Source of the DNA: Melastoma dodecandrum
Taxonomy: Eukaryota > Streptophyta > Magnoliopsida > Myrtales > Melastomataceae
Assembly (NCBI GenBank): GCA_029817715.1
Contig: JARUPY010000387.1
Location: 7,192,001 to 7,256,000, forward strand
Length of the DNA stretch: 64,000 nucleotides
Reading direction: 5' to 3'
Shown piece after piece: positions 33,601 to 45,879 of the stretch. How positions within the stretch are numbered: position 1 is the first letter of the stretch; every line of letters starts with the position of its first letter. A program made the position numbers and the translations under genes. The notes below the pieces were generated by a model. It ran no database searches and was not told the origin of the DNA. It saw nothing but the letters and a program-made list of their open reading frames with translations.

Positions 33601-34350
33601 CTATTCCTAAGACAGCTCATGACGTTAGGAGCATTCATGGCCTAGCGTCATTCTATCGAAGATTCATCCAGGACTTCAGTTCAATCGTAGCCCCGATGAT
33701 GGTGTTTGAAGGGGACGACTTTCGAGTGGACTCCCGTGGCTCAATGAAGTTTCGAGTTGCTTAAGAGTCATTTGTGCAAAGCTCCTGTATTGGCAATCCT
33801 CGATTTCGAGAAGGTGTTTGAAGTCGAGTGTGACGTCTCAGGAGTAGGGATTGGAGGCGTACTATTGCAAGAGGGTCGACCGGTTTCTTACTTTAGCGAG
33901 AAGTTAAGTGGATCTCGACTGAATTACTCGACCTACGATAAGGAATTTCATGCTATCATTCACACACTCGAGACATGGAGTCATTATCTAATGCCCAAGA
34001 AGTTCGTTCTTCATACCGATCATGAGTCACTGAAGCATATCAATGGGCAGGCAAGATTAATCGACGATGCAAAGTGGGTGGAATTTCTCCAATCATTCAC
34101 TTCCGTCTTGAAACATAAGTCGGGTGTGAAGAATGTCGTCGCAGACGCATTATCGAGAAAGTCAACTCTTATGACCAGAATGGAATCTAAGTTGATTGGA
34201 TTTGAGATGTTGAAAAAGTTGTACTCGAGTGATGCCGACTTCAGAGAGGTGTATAAGGGATGTCTCGAGAAGCTTATTGAGCATTATCATCAGTCCGATG
34301 GCTTTCTATTTCAAGGCATTAAATTATGCATTCCTCGAAGTTCCATTTGA
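33600..34350 (+). pseudogene. Gypsy-1 connection and RNase H
   Basis: After remnants of the FYRRFI connection (near 33645-33670), 33757-34350 is open for 197 codons. ECDVSGVGIGGVLLQEGRPV holds the first RNase H aspartate, followed by YSTYDKEFHAII, HTDHESLKHI and VVADALSRK near the end. This matches the RNase H fold used to degrade the RNA strand. Confidence 0.9.
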
Positions 34351-34359
34351 GATCATCTT

Positions 34360-35520
34360 ATTCGAGAGGTACATGGAGGAGGACTAGCTGGTCATTTAGG
34401 AGTTGGGAAAACTCTTGAGTTGCTGCTAGCTGGTCATTTAGGAGTTGGGAAAACTCTTGAGATGCTGCTAGCTAGTCATTTAGGAGTTGGGAAAACTCTT
34501 GAGATGCTATAGGAGCATTTCTACTGGCCTCGAATGGCTAAGGACGTGCACAAGTTGATCCGACGTTGCGCAACCTGTCAACACGCAAAGAGTCACGTCC
34601 AGCCCCAAGGTCTCTACAAACCATTGGCTGTCGATGAACGTCCATGGGAGCATCTGAGCATGGATTTCGTCCTTGGACGGCCCCGAAAACGGCATAAGGA
34701 CTCGATTATGGTTGTTGTGGATCTGTTCTCGAAGATGGCTCACTTTATTGCTTACAGGAAGACGGACGATGCTTCTCATGTAGCAGATCTTTATTTCCGA
34801 GAGATCGTACGTCTGCATGGGGTCCCATTGTCTATAGTCGGACCGAGATGCCAAGTTCTTAAGCTACTTCTTAAAGACACTTTGGCACAAACTCGGGACA
34901 AAGCTATTGTTCAGCACGACTTGTCATCCGCAGATAGATGGTCAAACCGAGGTCGTGAACTGAACTATAGGAAGCTTACTTTGCGCCGTGGTGTCAAAGA
35001 ATCAAAAGGATTGGGATATCAAGCTCGCACAAGCTGAGTTTGCTTATAATCGAGCCACTCATTCGACTACTGGAGCTACACCATTCAAAGTGGTGTATGG
35101 TGTCAACCCGAGGATTTTTGTCGAGTTGCTGCCAATGCCTAGTCAGGGTATTATCGAGAAGGATGCGGTTCGGCGAGCTGAAGAGATGTTAAAGCTCCAT
35201 GAGAAGATTCGAAACCTTATTGAGCAACAAAATGAGAAGTACCAATCTAAGGCGAATAGTGGGCGCAAGGAGCGAATATTCTAACCAGGGGACCTTGTCT
35301 GGGTTCACTTACGGAAGCAGAGGTTTCCATCAAGGATGAAGAATAAGCTCATGCCGAGGGCTGATGGTCCTTTCCGAGTTGTTGAGAGGATCAACAACAA
35401 TGCGTGTTAGATCGACTTGCCAGGGAAGTATGGAGTGTCAATGACAATCAATGTCCAGGATCTCATAGTGTATGAGGATGTTGAAAAACTCCTTGATTTA
35501 AGGACAAATCTTCTTCAGCA
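34360..35520 (+). pseudogene. Gypsy-1 integrase with a triplicated zinc-finger segment
   Basis: The HHCC finger is altered: the LAGHLGVGKTLE segment occurs three times (34385-34510). The CxxC half is [10 protein letters not shown] (near 34563). The core 34534-34850 has the first catalytic Asp in SMDFVLG and [17 protein letters not shown]. The second Asp/Glu region (34830-34980) is scrambled by frameshifts. 34988-35284 continues with [18 protein letters not shown]. The C-terminal tail to 35520 (VYEDVEKLLDLRTNLLQQRE) shows no clear chromodomain. Confidence 0.9.
34385..34510 (+). repeat. 42 bp in-frame triplication in the integrase
   Basis: Units at 34385-34426, 34427-34468 and 34469-34510, starting TAGCTGGTCATTTAGGAG. 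They differ at only a few positions. 42 is a multiple of three, so the frame is kept. Confidence 0.95.
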
Positions 35521-35529
35521 AAGGGAGGA

Positions 35530-36102
35530 TGATGCGAGTTGGAATGAACAAGGTCAAGTCGAGATCAACTCGAGAGGAGCGCTCGAGATGAGAACCACTT
35601 CAAGCTATTGAAGTGGTCGAGTTGATTCTTTAGCTCGAGACCGAGAGCTCGAGAAGGGGAGCTCGAGAAGACTTAAAGTCGGGCCTGCCGACATAAAGCC
35701 CAGTTTCTTTAGTTTTACGTTTTGGACTTGTTTTTTTTAATTAGCTTTTGGTTTTTACTATTTTGGGCCTAATGGGGAATTAGGGTTAGCCCATTTTTTG
35801 TCGTCTATAAACAGGACTCTTATGCTTAGGTCTTAGACAGAACCCTTGGAATATTTTTACCCTAAACCCTAAATCCTAAACCCAATATGACAGCCGTCAA
35901 GTTCTAGCATGAATTTTGCGTAACTTCTTTTATCGTTTGGTGGATTCCAAGTATGGCGAGATTTTATCCGAGCATTCCCATAATCCTGGTGGTGCTCCGG
36001 CTATATCTAGCGGCGGTATGTGTTTCATCCTTTTCGGTTTGTTCGTTCGTGCGTTCCGTTTAATCGTTGTCTTTTTCCGTTTCCGTGGTTGGTGGTGCAT
36101 CA
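35530..36102 (+). repeat. 3' LTR of gypsy-1
   Basis: Starts TGATGCGAGTTGGAATGA, ends GGTGGTGCATCA. It contains a telomere-like CCCTAAACCCTAAATCCTAA run at 35860-35883 that is absent from the 5' LTR, and lacks part of the region after it. Confidence 0.9.
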
Positions 36103-36107
36103 ATAAC
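36103..36107. repeat. Target site duplication ATAAC, right copy (gypsy-1)
   Basis: Identical to 30375-30379. Confidence 0.8.
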
Positions 36108-38500
36108 GAACAATAAGGAATAAGGAAATCACACCTAGGATCCAGCAGTTCACTCCAAGCATAAGACAATACATTCCAATCGACCACTGTAAACGAGTTT
36201 AGCTCACCTAAATCAACATCTTCCGGATTGAGTTTATCAATGTCCTAAAAATTAACATAGTCAAGATGGTTGAGAAGACTAGTTGGTACACATTCAGCCA
36301 TGCTATAACAACGGTTGCAACCTACTTGGTAAAGGGTGATTTTATACCTCCGGTATGGTATCACGCTTCCTCTTCGACCGTCGGAGGCTTGCCTTATCCA
36401 CCACGAAAGGAGAGGTTGCGTACGCGGACGGCTTCCTTGCCAAGGCACAATGGTCTGGATCTTTTGGGGATTGTTCACCTGATTGGTTGAAGAAATACTC
36501 TCCAACACAATCGTATTTACCATTGTAACGTCATTGTCAGTTTGTGGATAATACAGGAAAGGAATTAAAAACGACATGAGGAAATTAATATGATCTGTAA
36601 TCTGACCTTGTTAGCGATGTCGTGCTGCACAACTATCGGTGAGGGTGTGTTACCATGCCATACTTCATTGCCATCGCCCTGTGTAAAGTCCTATAATTCT
36701 TCATTTCTCTCCCCGATCTCCCCTTGTGAGACCCCCAACAACATTGCCATTTTGTCGAGTTCATCATTCACTTTTCTTTCCATTGCTTCTGACTCGTCAT
36801 TAGATTCAGGTGAATGCAGCTTGCCAACTTCCGCTATGTGTTACGAATCGTCGAATCCCTCGGACTGCAGCATTGACCCAACTTCAACAACGACCTTCTT
36901 CTTAACTGTCGAGTGCCCTGCTTCATTCAGTGGGTCCTGCTGTTCATTGTCTTGACCTTGTACGCCACTATCCGCATCCACCTGTGCTGTAGTATTGGCG
37001 AATTTAGCATCTAGGGCTGCGATGTCTTCCGCTGGCAATTTCTCGTTACGCGCTGACAGCTGGGTCGTAATGCCATCTGCCACTGCCTGAACAAGGCTTC
37101 GAACTTGTCTGATCTCACTTATCAATATTTGCACTTGCCGCTGCATGTCTTTCATACCGTCCTCGACATTTCATACACACCTCTCAACGGACTGAACCCC
37201 TAGAAAAGTAAAGGTTCGGCATGTTATTGCATAAGTAACAGATAAACATCTAAGCATGATGGATCTTCATTTACCTTTAGGTTCCTTACGATCAACTGAA
37301 TTTCGGCATTCTCATCCGGGCCACCATGACCATCAATATTAGGCTTCTCAAATCCCACCTGAAACTTAACATTTGCGAATAATATAGCAATTGTTCACAG
37401 GCCCGCATGTTAAAATTAAAGTTACATCAACCATATCATACCTTTTTCACATAACTCTCGTCCGACAGTTTGAAAACCACATGCAATCTGTCGTCATCCC
37501 AATCCGCACATAATGGAGCCCTCCGACCAGATCTTGAAAGTGGTGATCCAGGCTTAGATATATTTGCAGTTAAGAAGCGATGTTGTAAAATATATTTGCA
37601 TATAAAAGACCTGCAAACGATTTAAAATATATTTGCAGCTAAGAGGCGAAAAAAAAAAGTCGGCACAAATTGTGTGCATCCTTAAGAACATAGGGAATGC
37701 ATGACAAAAAATAGTACTTCCGGTAAGGAGTTGTACGCATCCATCTATGTAACGCAGTTGTTTTTTCCCTCGAAATGTCCTCACAGCTTTGCACAGGTGA
37801 TCTACAACGAGAGCCCCCCCAATCGAAGCCAATCATGTGTCACGTGCTACCCGAAGATAGCCCTTTGGAATGTCAAAGGCAGTACCCGGACAAAGGTAGC
37901 AGCCCAAGATGAATAGTACCAATTCTACCTTGAATAAATCGCCGATCGCCTGCCTATCTCACAACTTATCATCGACAGACTTCGTGGATATCCTTCCAAC
38001 TTTCAGGTTGTCGCGTAACTCGCGGTGAACAAATTGCAATGAGCCTTTCAATGGAACTGGGCTCCCGTGCAATGGACTCCAAGTATCGCTTCTACATCAG
38101 CTGGTCTCAATTTGTTTTCGATATCGTCGATGACCATCACACATCCTCAAGCATAGCTTCAATGCCCATAGTTCATGTTCTTGCTTGCCAAGTGAAGAAG
38201 CCCGTCAAAACCGACTTCTCAGAGCACGGCCTTCCTGTCGTCGTAGAAGGAATTGAACAGCGCACACAGCTTCTTCAGGCTACAACGGGTGAATATGTAA
38301 GCCTGCAACTAAACCCAATTGGAGTTAGGAGGAAATAGTGAGGCTCCTCAGCCCCGATCGCAGTACGGACGATCAGGAATTCACCTTCATTTGGCCAGAT
38401 GCTTTGGGACGTTTAGTCGCTGACCGAGGTAGCGTTTCACCTCCAAAATCTTCGTTGTTGATGTCTTCACCAACATCGGGGTCCTCCATACCCATCTCCG
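36108..38500 (-). pseudogene. Ulp1-like gene of the MULE, N-terminal part with introns
   Basis: Minus strand. The start is probably near 38490 (MEDPDVGEDINNEDF). Next comes a domain at about 38300-38000 with RCSLKKLCALFNSFYDD, EVGFDGLLHLA and RPADVEAILGV, the conserved N-terminal block of plant mobile Ulp1-type/DUF1985-like proteins. It is followed by HVVFKLSDESYVKK ending at a donor GTATGATATGG (near 37441). A clean 28-codon exon follows at 37275-37358 (acceptor TTTCAG, donor GTAAATGAAG). Then come a coiled-coil-like segment 36841-37155 (104 codons, MKDMQRQVQILISEI) and further exons to 36130. Stops occur at several points. It continues into 13900-15153. Confidence 0.8.
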
Positions 38501-38929
38501 ATAGACCTAACCAATAAAGAGGATCAATTCGTGCCTTAAGCGGATGCCACAGCGAACACACCCAAATCGGTTAGACCTAAGCAATAAACAAAATCACAAA
38601 CCCACGCCGACGCACCCACCTTCCCCTCAACCCAATCGAGCTCTCAACAAACGGGATGAATTCGTGCCCTAAGCGGACGCCGCAGCGAACCTCCCCAAAT
38701 CACAACACCACGTCCTGTCCAACGCATCCACCTTCCCCAACTCGAATTCGGCTTCGCAAGCAAACCCAATACCCACAGACCTGAGAGACCACCAAATCGA
38801 ACCGATTCCAACTCACTTCTATCCCGTACCGACCCATGAACGTACCTTCGTTGTGTGGCCGGGTTTCCTGAAAATGCATCTAAGGAAGGTCACCAACGAA
38901 CAAGCACGAGGAGTAGAAAGTGTTATAGT

Positions 38930-39345
38930 GTCGAGCTTTGGGGGGAAGTCACCAAGGAAGATTGCCAAGGATGCGGGGGAATAGTTGGGTGGGGGGAGGG
39001 TATGTGCAAAATGGTAAATTCACATCCACGACGGGTTAGGATTTAGGCTCGGTGCGATTAGTAATCTACTAACATTATACAAACTAAAATTAGTTTTAAA
39101 AAAAATTATCGTTTTGTAATTACTACAATTGTATTAATGAAGAATTAGTACAATGTACAAACATGTACACGTATTACAAAATGGTCGAAATTAGTACAAT
39201 TGTAGTAATTACAAACAGTACTAATTTTGTTTGTATAATGTATTAAAAAAACAGTACTAACTTCATTAGTACAATTGTAGTAATTACAAACAGTACTAAT
39301 TTTATTTGTATAATGTTTTAAAAAGTGGTAGAAATTAGTGGTCCC
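38930..39345 (-). repeat. Right terminal inverted repeat of the large MULE
   Basis: Reverse complement matches 9575-9880 over the CTTTGGGGGGAAGTC, GGTGGGG/TGGGTGG, GTGCAAAATGGTAAA and GGATTTAGGCTCGG blocks, then the AT-rich end. The outer AT part contains two direct copies (about 75 bp apart) of ACAGTACTAATTTTGTTTGT-type sequence, so the right end is longer than the left. Confidence 0.75.
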
Positions 39346-41399
39346 ACCCGTGGGACATTAGCCACGTCCCGCCTCCTCCATTCTATCTAACGAATCAGGA
39401 GGCCATCTTCCTTGTTCATCTTCTTCCTTCCACCTGACTACATCTTCTTTTTCATCTTCACCCTCTTCTTTTCTTTCTCCTCCATCTTCTCGAAGGGACT
39501 TCTTCGTCTCTTCGATCTTCTTCTTCTTCTTCTTCCCCTCAGCCATCTCCCTCGAAGTAAGAGTAGAATCGAGAATTCCCAACGTTGGATAGTTGGCGAA
39601 CCCCTCCAAGAGCCCTTTTTTTTCTTGACAAGCATCTCTCCAATCAAGGTAAGAGACGACCATAGAATCTCTCTTCCAACCAGCTCAAGCCTAGCCTACA
39701 ATGGTGAGAATGGAATGCACTATCATCGGTGACATATGCAATGACCTCAAGATGGCTCCACCAGCTCCGCTCTTTTGTCGATGTAAAGCTAATCATTGAA
39801 ATTTCTGGCGGTCGCACACGAGCGTCGTGGGAAGTCTCCTTTATTAATGATATGTTCCTTTACCTAGACAGGTCTATAGCTCGAAGAAACTTATAGGAGG
39901 ACCTGGAGCTATTGTCTTTTGTCTACTAGAATACATCAATAGCGACCCAACAATGTCAAACCATGTCCCGAGAAAACAAGGAATTCTTGACAAGCAAGCA
40001 AGGGGTCGGTCAACGGGCTCTAAGTCTTCCACCTGGTGTTGGATTGACACGAAACTTGGCAGTATCTCTTTCCTTGGCTACGCAGCTTCCTAATCTAGTT
40101 TGAGGTTGTTTAGAGTCTTGTAGACCGAGAACCGTCTGTTTCCATAGACACGTGTATGCATCATGGCGATATACTTTGTTTGATGTTCAAAACATGTTTC
40201 TTCCACCTTCCAAAGTCTCGAAGCTTGCGCGGTAGCTCATGATCTTGTTATGGGATTGCATGTGGCTTAAGAGCGGTGCAGAATACTCGAGTCTCCCATT
40301 TCCATCGACCCTCTCCTTCGTAGTCCATAAAAAGGGGCCTTTGCAAAGGGGTTACGCACATCTATTGACCCCAAACTCTCATATTAAATGATCCTCAATA
40401 AGTGACGGTCTTGAGGATATCCTTGTCATGATCAAGAACCGAGATGAGATCACGAAAGTGAAGGACGTGCGTGCAGTATACAGTTAGTCCATGCACTCCA
40501 GTCCGCTTCCAAGAGGATTTCGAGGGCTCTGACTACTGGATCGTCTCCTAACTATTCACAATTAAACAAGGCTGAAAGACGATCGAAAACCCTCATAATT
40601 TTTGTTAAGCTCATAGACGATTCGACACACAGAATACACACATAACTAGATTGTCCATGCATTGCAGTCCCGTTCTCCATGTGATGCCAAGCTATCTCAC
40701 TGTTAAATCATCACCAAAATCGACGGGCATGTCAGTCATTTGAGTGTAATCATTTGGACATATTGTGCACAGTTTATCTTGTGAGCACGTCACATCTTTG
40801 CATTTTATCTTGTGAGCTCTTAATTCGTGAAAATTTGGGAAGTTTTTATGAAATTCAAAATTTGCACTCGCATAAGTCAAGATCTCAATGTTGGATTTGG
40901 CTAAAATTTGGTGTGTGATGTCCATATTCAACGAATTTTTCGTGAAACCATTTTATACCTTGATCGGATGATCAATGACTGAAATATGATGGGCGGAACG
41001 TTGTGAATATGGTAGTCCTGTTTAAGAGGAAAGTTGCGCTTCTTCCGTGATTATAGAAGATACCATCGCTAGATTTGTGTAAATTTTGATAGGTTAATTC
41101 GTCATTAAGCTAGGAATCTGTAGGTTCTATTTTCATTAAGAATAGACAATTCAAGATGAAGTTATCTTCTATTTTTCTGCCCAACATATGTTGCACTTTT
41201 ATATGCGTCCATGCTTGCTTGACTTCGTGCTTGCATAAGTCATGATTCTACCGATAGAGTTTTATGAAATTCGACAAATATGCTCATTATTAATATGTCC
41301 ATTTAATGAATGGTTTTAATTTCATCCTTTTGACAGCATAACCAGTTACGTGTCTCTTTGATTATATGTTTCGATCATTATACTTTTAATATTCTTTCA
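39346..41399. other. Unassigned flank right of the MULE
   Basis: 39358-39545 is a TCTTC-rich pyrimidine tract; its minus frame (Lys/Glu-rich) and plus frame (Phe/Ser/Leu-rich) are low-complexity products. 39700-40690 is less AT-rich but shows no domain. A 79-codon minus frame at 40692-40931 has no motif I recognise. Confidence 0.35.
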
Positions 41400-42250
41400 C
41401 TTTCACATGGCTTGTAATATATATATGAATCAAGGGATGGGACATGGAACCGCTCTCTTCCTCTGTTAGGGATATTCTCGAAAGGTCAAAAACCAACGTA
41501 ATTTCCCTCACTCAAACATCATGCCTCATTAAGTCACTATGATTAGATCTTATTCAAATTTAATTGATACTAATGTATTGCACATTTTTATCATTTTTTC
41601 TGTTTTATATGTGAAATAACAAAGAATTCGCTATCACCTTTCTTGTTGGTTTACGTGAAAATAAACCGAGGCCTTTCATAATTTGACAAGGTGATCTCGA
41701 AGACGGAAAAGAGTCCACATGGAAAGTCCAAGACCTGATAGAGCATGAGGGCAACTAGCGGTGGATAGGAATCTTTTACAGTAGCCCCAACTGACGATTC
41801 TGGCAGGCCTAAGGCACAAAGGGGAGGTGTGGGCATTCTCCAAACTTCCTCTCTACTTGTAACAGGCCACGGGCCTTAGTGCATAGGTCAGCGGTTTTTG
41901 TTATTCCCCACCCACTTTAATCTATATTCTTGATATGTGGTTGTGATGCATGTCATTAGGCTATAGGTTTTTGTGTTGCATGAGTTTGCAAATTAAGCAA
42001 ACATGTGTTCAGGCCCAAAAGCGCAAATTAGGTCCTAACCCCCGAAATCATTGATACGAGACAGGCCTAATTCCCGTATCGGATCCAACGCTTGTTAATC
42101 TTCGCATGCATAGATGTGGAGCTAGTAAATATGAATCTCGGACCAACTCTTTTCCTGACTTAAATAGTTTCATAAAAATAAGTATACGGCGTCTCCGTAA
42201 CAGCTTATCTAGATTAAACAACAAAAAATATGTCTTATCGAGCCATTATG
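41400..42250 (+). repeat. Old LTR relic related to the LARD LTR 3' part
   Basis: 41810-42230 aligns with 18905-19365 in the same order: GGCACAAAGGGGAGGTG.GGGC, TTGTAAC..GGGC..AGTGCATAGG, TTAGGCT.TAGGTTT, AAATTAGGTCC..CCCG, GATACGAG, and GACTTAAA followed by a GGCG.CTCCG.AACA stretch. Weaker matches extend back to about 41520 (CTCATTAAGTC). It is heavily diverged, so this family has been active over a long time. Confidence 0.7.
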
Positions 42251-43266
42251 GATGAAGGGAAGCGACGCCCAACCTTTCGCCTGTCTGTTAGATTCCCTTA
42301 CAGTGAATTGTTGACCTTCGATTAGCCAAAAACTCAAACAAAAAGACTTTGAATCAAAAGGTTCAAAGCATAAAAGTCGAAGAACAATTAAAGAAAAAGC
42401 CAACCAAATTGGTTTCAGGTTAAGCAAAGTAGCTAATGTTTTACTCAGTTAAATGAGGCTACATTTTTGCTCATGTACAGGACCATCGTGTTCTGAAGTT
42501 GTCCTTCAACTAGTACAAACTCAACTAAAACGACTTTGTATAAAAAAAGCTCAAACCAAAAAAAGTAGTAGATAAATCAAAGTGGAAGCTAACTTAATTA
42601 ATTTCAGGTTAAAAAATATTATGTAGCGAAAGTTATCCTAGTCGACTGAAGCAGCGTCTATGCCCGTGTACGAAACAATTTTGTGATGAAGTTTGACTTT
42701 CGACGGACAAAAACTTGACAAAATATTTCAAATATAATTCTTCAAAACAAAAGTTTTAGGCCATTAAGAAATAAAGTGAATGGGACCAAATTTTACCTCG
42801 ACCAACGCAGGTAAATAAAAACATTAGCTTGAAGGAAACTTCCTGCGAAGCAAAAGGGGTTGAGGGAGGTGGTGGTTGAGATCTTCAATGATGCAAATAA
42901 GGACATCCAAGTTGTGGGCATCAGAGGCTTCGGGGATGACAGTGACATTTAAGAGGAGAAGGGCATAGGGATTCTGCCTTGCGCCTTCTGGTTTTTGTTG
43001 ATTTGAAACATCGAAGGGTTGGCTTGAGCAAGTTGAGAGAGGGGGTGCATGTCGCTTCCAACCTCACCTTGGGATGAGAATGCCCTACCATGGTAAATGA
43101 ATCATGCTCCTTTTTTGTTAGGGATCAGGAGGAAGAGCCCAAAATCAAAGATGGATATAGGAGAAGAGGAGGAGATAGTAACATTCTCAATTTTATACAC
43201 TAAAAATATCGAATGATATACATTGACTAGAAGTTGTCATACGAAATTCAATACGTGAATAAACCA
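42251..43266. other. Dispersed-repeat sequence, no gene
   Basis: 42300-42770 holds two weak copies of the repeat also seen at 9299-9560 (AAAAACTCAAAC..GACTTTGAATCAAAAGG.). 42850-43150 reads like eroded coding sequence, with no domain identified. Confidence 0.35.
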
Positions 43267-43267
43267 C

Positions 43268-43946
43268 TACAATTTTTTTACATATCTAACTTGTGAAGAC
43301 TTCAACCACCACATTTGAATGCTCCATGAGATTCATCTAGTCTTCACATGAATGTATGGGCAATCAAGAAAATAGAAGGAGATAATAGTAGCACGACACT
43401 AAGTAGGAATACAAACTTTCACACATTCATATTCGTCCGCATTTCACCTTTATTATGATCATTGTTCGAGTCATCAACCATTTGAGAACCTCCAAAATCA
43501 TGTCCACACGATGTCATTTCAATGGCCACATAATGTCATTACGAGTTACAACGCAACCATATAAACAGAATCAAGCACAACATGACAAGCTCCCTCACTC
43601 TTCCAGCACAATTTTTTTACATATCTAACTTGTGAAGACTTCAACCACTACATTTGAATGCTCCATGAGATTCATCTAGTCTTCACATGAATGTATGGGC
43701 AATCAAGAAAATAGAAGGAGATAATAGTAGCATGACACTAAGTACGAATACAAACTTTCACACGTTCATATTCGTCCGCATTTCACCTTTATTATGATCA
43801 TTGTTCGAGTCATCAACCACTTGAGAACCTCCAAAATCATGTCCACACGATGTCATTTCAATGGCCACATAATGTCATTACGAGTTACAACGCAACCATA
43901 TAAACAGAATCAGGCACAACATGACAAGCTCCCTCACTCTTCCAGC
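43268..43946. repeat. 339 bp tandem duplication, two copies
   Basis: Copies 43268-43606 and 43607-43946, period 339, about six differences (for instance CCACCACATT/CCACTACATT and AGTAGGAATAC/AGTACGAATAC), so about 98% identical. The junction is at CCAGCACAATTTTTTTAC. Confidence 0.95.
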
Positions 43947-45879
43947 ACAATGGCAACGGGCGTCGTCCCTCTAAACAGGTATCATTAACCCTTTTCATTG
44001 TCCACCTGTCTGAGATAGCCAAATACAATGACCCTCAGTTAATCTACCACTATTCCATCCCCCTTCATTTGTGGAATATCGACACACAATCTCGTTGATC
44101 CAACCCCTTTTCTGTTCATTCATTTCACATCCCAAACATGTTGGGATCTCTAATGTTTTAACCGAGCACTTCCATTTTCATGGGTTTGGTGGTCGCCCAT
44201 CACATGACCCGAAGGCATTGGTCGACCCCCATTTATACAACTCTCCTAGCTGGAGTGACAAACAACAAGGATCACTGAACGACTCTCCACTATCCCTCGA
44301 GTCAGCCACACATTTCACAATCGTGTGATGTCCAATGATTATCCCTCGACCCACATGGATTCTTGAGACGGACTACGTCGGCAAAAAATCATTCTCATCG
44401 ACCTTCCAATACAAGGGTCGGTATCTTATCAAATCTCTTCGACCACCTTTCAATTAGGGTTAACATTCCCATCTCAAAACTCACCATACACACACAATTT
44501 CAAGAAACTAACTTCATTTCATTTCACTTATTTTCAACTATGAACACAATAGCATTGGCATTCGACCATCTGAACACTTTCATTTTCAGCTCCTTTGTAA
44601 CTTCTCCTCGACCCATAACCCGAGACTCCATTGCCCTTCGAACCTCTTACTATTCGAGCCTTATCCCCACATTTAGGGTGGCCATACAACAGTCGCAAAC
44701 CTCGAACGACCGCACATGCACATATTCAACATTATCATCGCAGTCATTCCCTTCAGTTGTGGCCACATCATCCCGCAACTCAATTTACGTTTCTAAATCT
44801 CAATATTCCCTTCAAAACATCAGAAATATATCAGCTCATGGTCACAATTTCACAAATAAATCATATTCTAAGTCCAACAAGAATACGTCAATATTAACTA
44901 AGTAATCACGAATGTAAGGTGCAGAAGAAAAGAGCAGAGGTATTCATACCTTACTACACCTTCCATCCCACTTCCTTTTCATCCTCAACGCCCTCTTTCA
45001 ACCCATTTTTCTTGCAACCAAGGATAGTCCAGCAAGCAAAGATCACTCGCAAAACGTCCCTGGGTTTGCCCCTTGCTCGTACGTTCGTGAAGCCTAGTTG
45101 CGGTGGGTTCCTTTCCTCTTTGTTTTTCCCTTTCCTACTTCTTTCTTCTCTGATTTTTCTCTACCCTCTTTCCCTTCTCCCAACCAATAATGGCATTTAT
45201 TTCGTGTATATTGAAAGGAGGTAGAAGGGGGAATGGCGGAGCCCACCAAAAATATATTTTTTGTTCAAAATTACTGCATTTAATATGTGTAATTTTCTCT
45301 TCTTTCCATGCACCCCTCTAAGTACCAAGGTGACACAAAGCCTACTTGTGGGGATTTTCTTTAAGAGGTGTTTCAGCTTCAATTAATCTTAGCATAATCA
45401 AGTTACAAGGGTGACATCATCGATGGCATAATATTTCATCGACCCAAGCACCTCATGCACATTCAAATGTCATGAATACGTCATAGGGACATTATTCTTT
45501 GATCGTCTCTTTTTTTGAAATGGCCGGTAATGGGCAGTCCATTGATAGTGGGCACAATAAGCCTATCTTTATTGCTATTTGATTTTCGATCTCCGATTAT
45601 CACCCTCAAAACTGCCATAAAAGTTATTTTTTCACAGCATTTTCAACAATTAGATAACTTTCGTCCAAAACACTTTCTTCTTCTTTCGGGATGGTTGTCT
45701 CTCATGTTCAAAAACGTGAATCTCCATGAGTCTAATTGACCTCTAGGACCGGCACCATTCACCTACGGTATTTCCTTTGTCTATATTGAAGAATCATGGT
45801 GGGGAGCAGTTCCGCTTCCCCAATAGGTGTACATTCACCCATTTCACTTTCCACATTTATAGGATTTAATGAACTTTCT
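43947..45879 (-). other. Pyrimidine-biased sequence, probably LTR or leader of a minus-strand retrotransposon
   Basis: The plus strand is consistently C/T-rich. Frames such as 44363-44905 (180 codons, Ser/Thr/Phe-rich) are a by-product. On the minus strand it resembles long gypsy untranslated sequence and leads from the protease relic at 45.9-46.2 kb, but no LTR pair or target duplication was found. Confidence 0.35.

Larger units (their letters stand above)
30380..36102 (+). mobile_element. Gypsy-1: decayed Ty3/gypsy retrotransposon
   Basis: 5.7 kb element with LTRs at 30380-30964 and 35530-36102, initiator-tRNA-Met-like primer site, purine tract AAAGGGAGGA and duplication ATAAC. It carries gag with a zinc knuckle, protease, RT, RNase H and integrase in the gypsy order, each broken. 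The LTRs differ by many substitutions and indels (roughly 90% identical or less by eye), so it is clearly older than the LARD. It sits in the MULE, 83 bp right of the LARD. Related fragments occur near 60.67-61.25 kb and 63.74-64.0 kb. Confidence 0.93.

Noticed and set aside
39358..39732. Lys/Glu-rich minus frame and Phe/Leu-rich plus frame as coding exons
   Set aside because: Both are translations of a TCTTC-rich low-complexity tract; no splice context or motif.
44363..44905. 180-codon plus frame as a protein gene
   Set aside because: Ser/Thr/Phe-rich composition follows from C/T bias of the strand; no domain, and the neighbouring minus strand carries retrotransposon remains.
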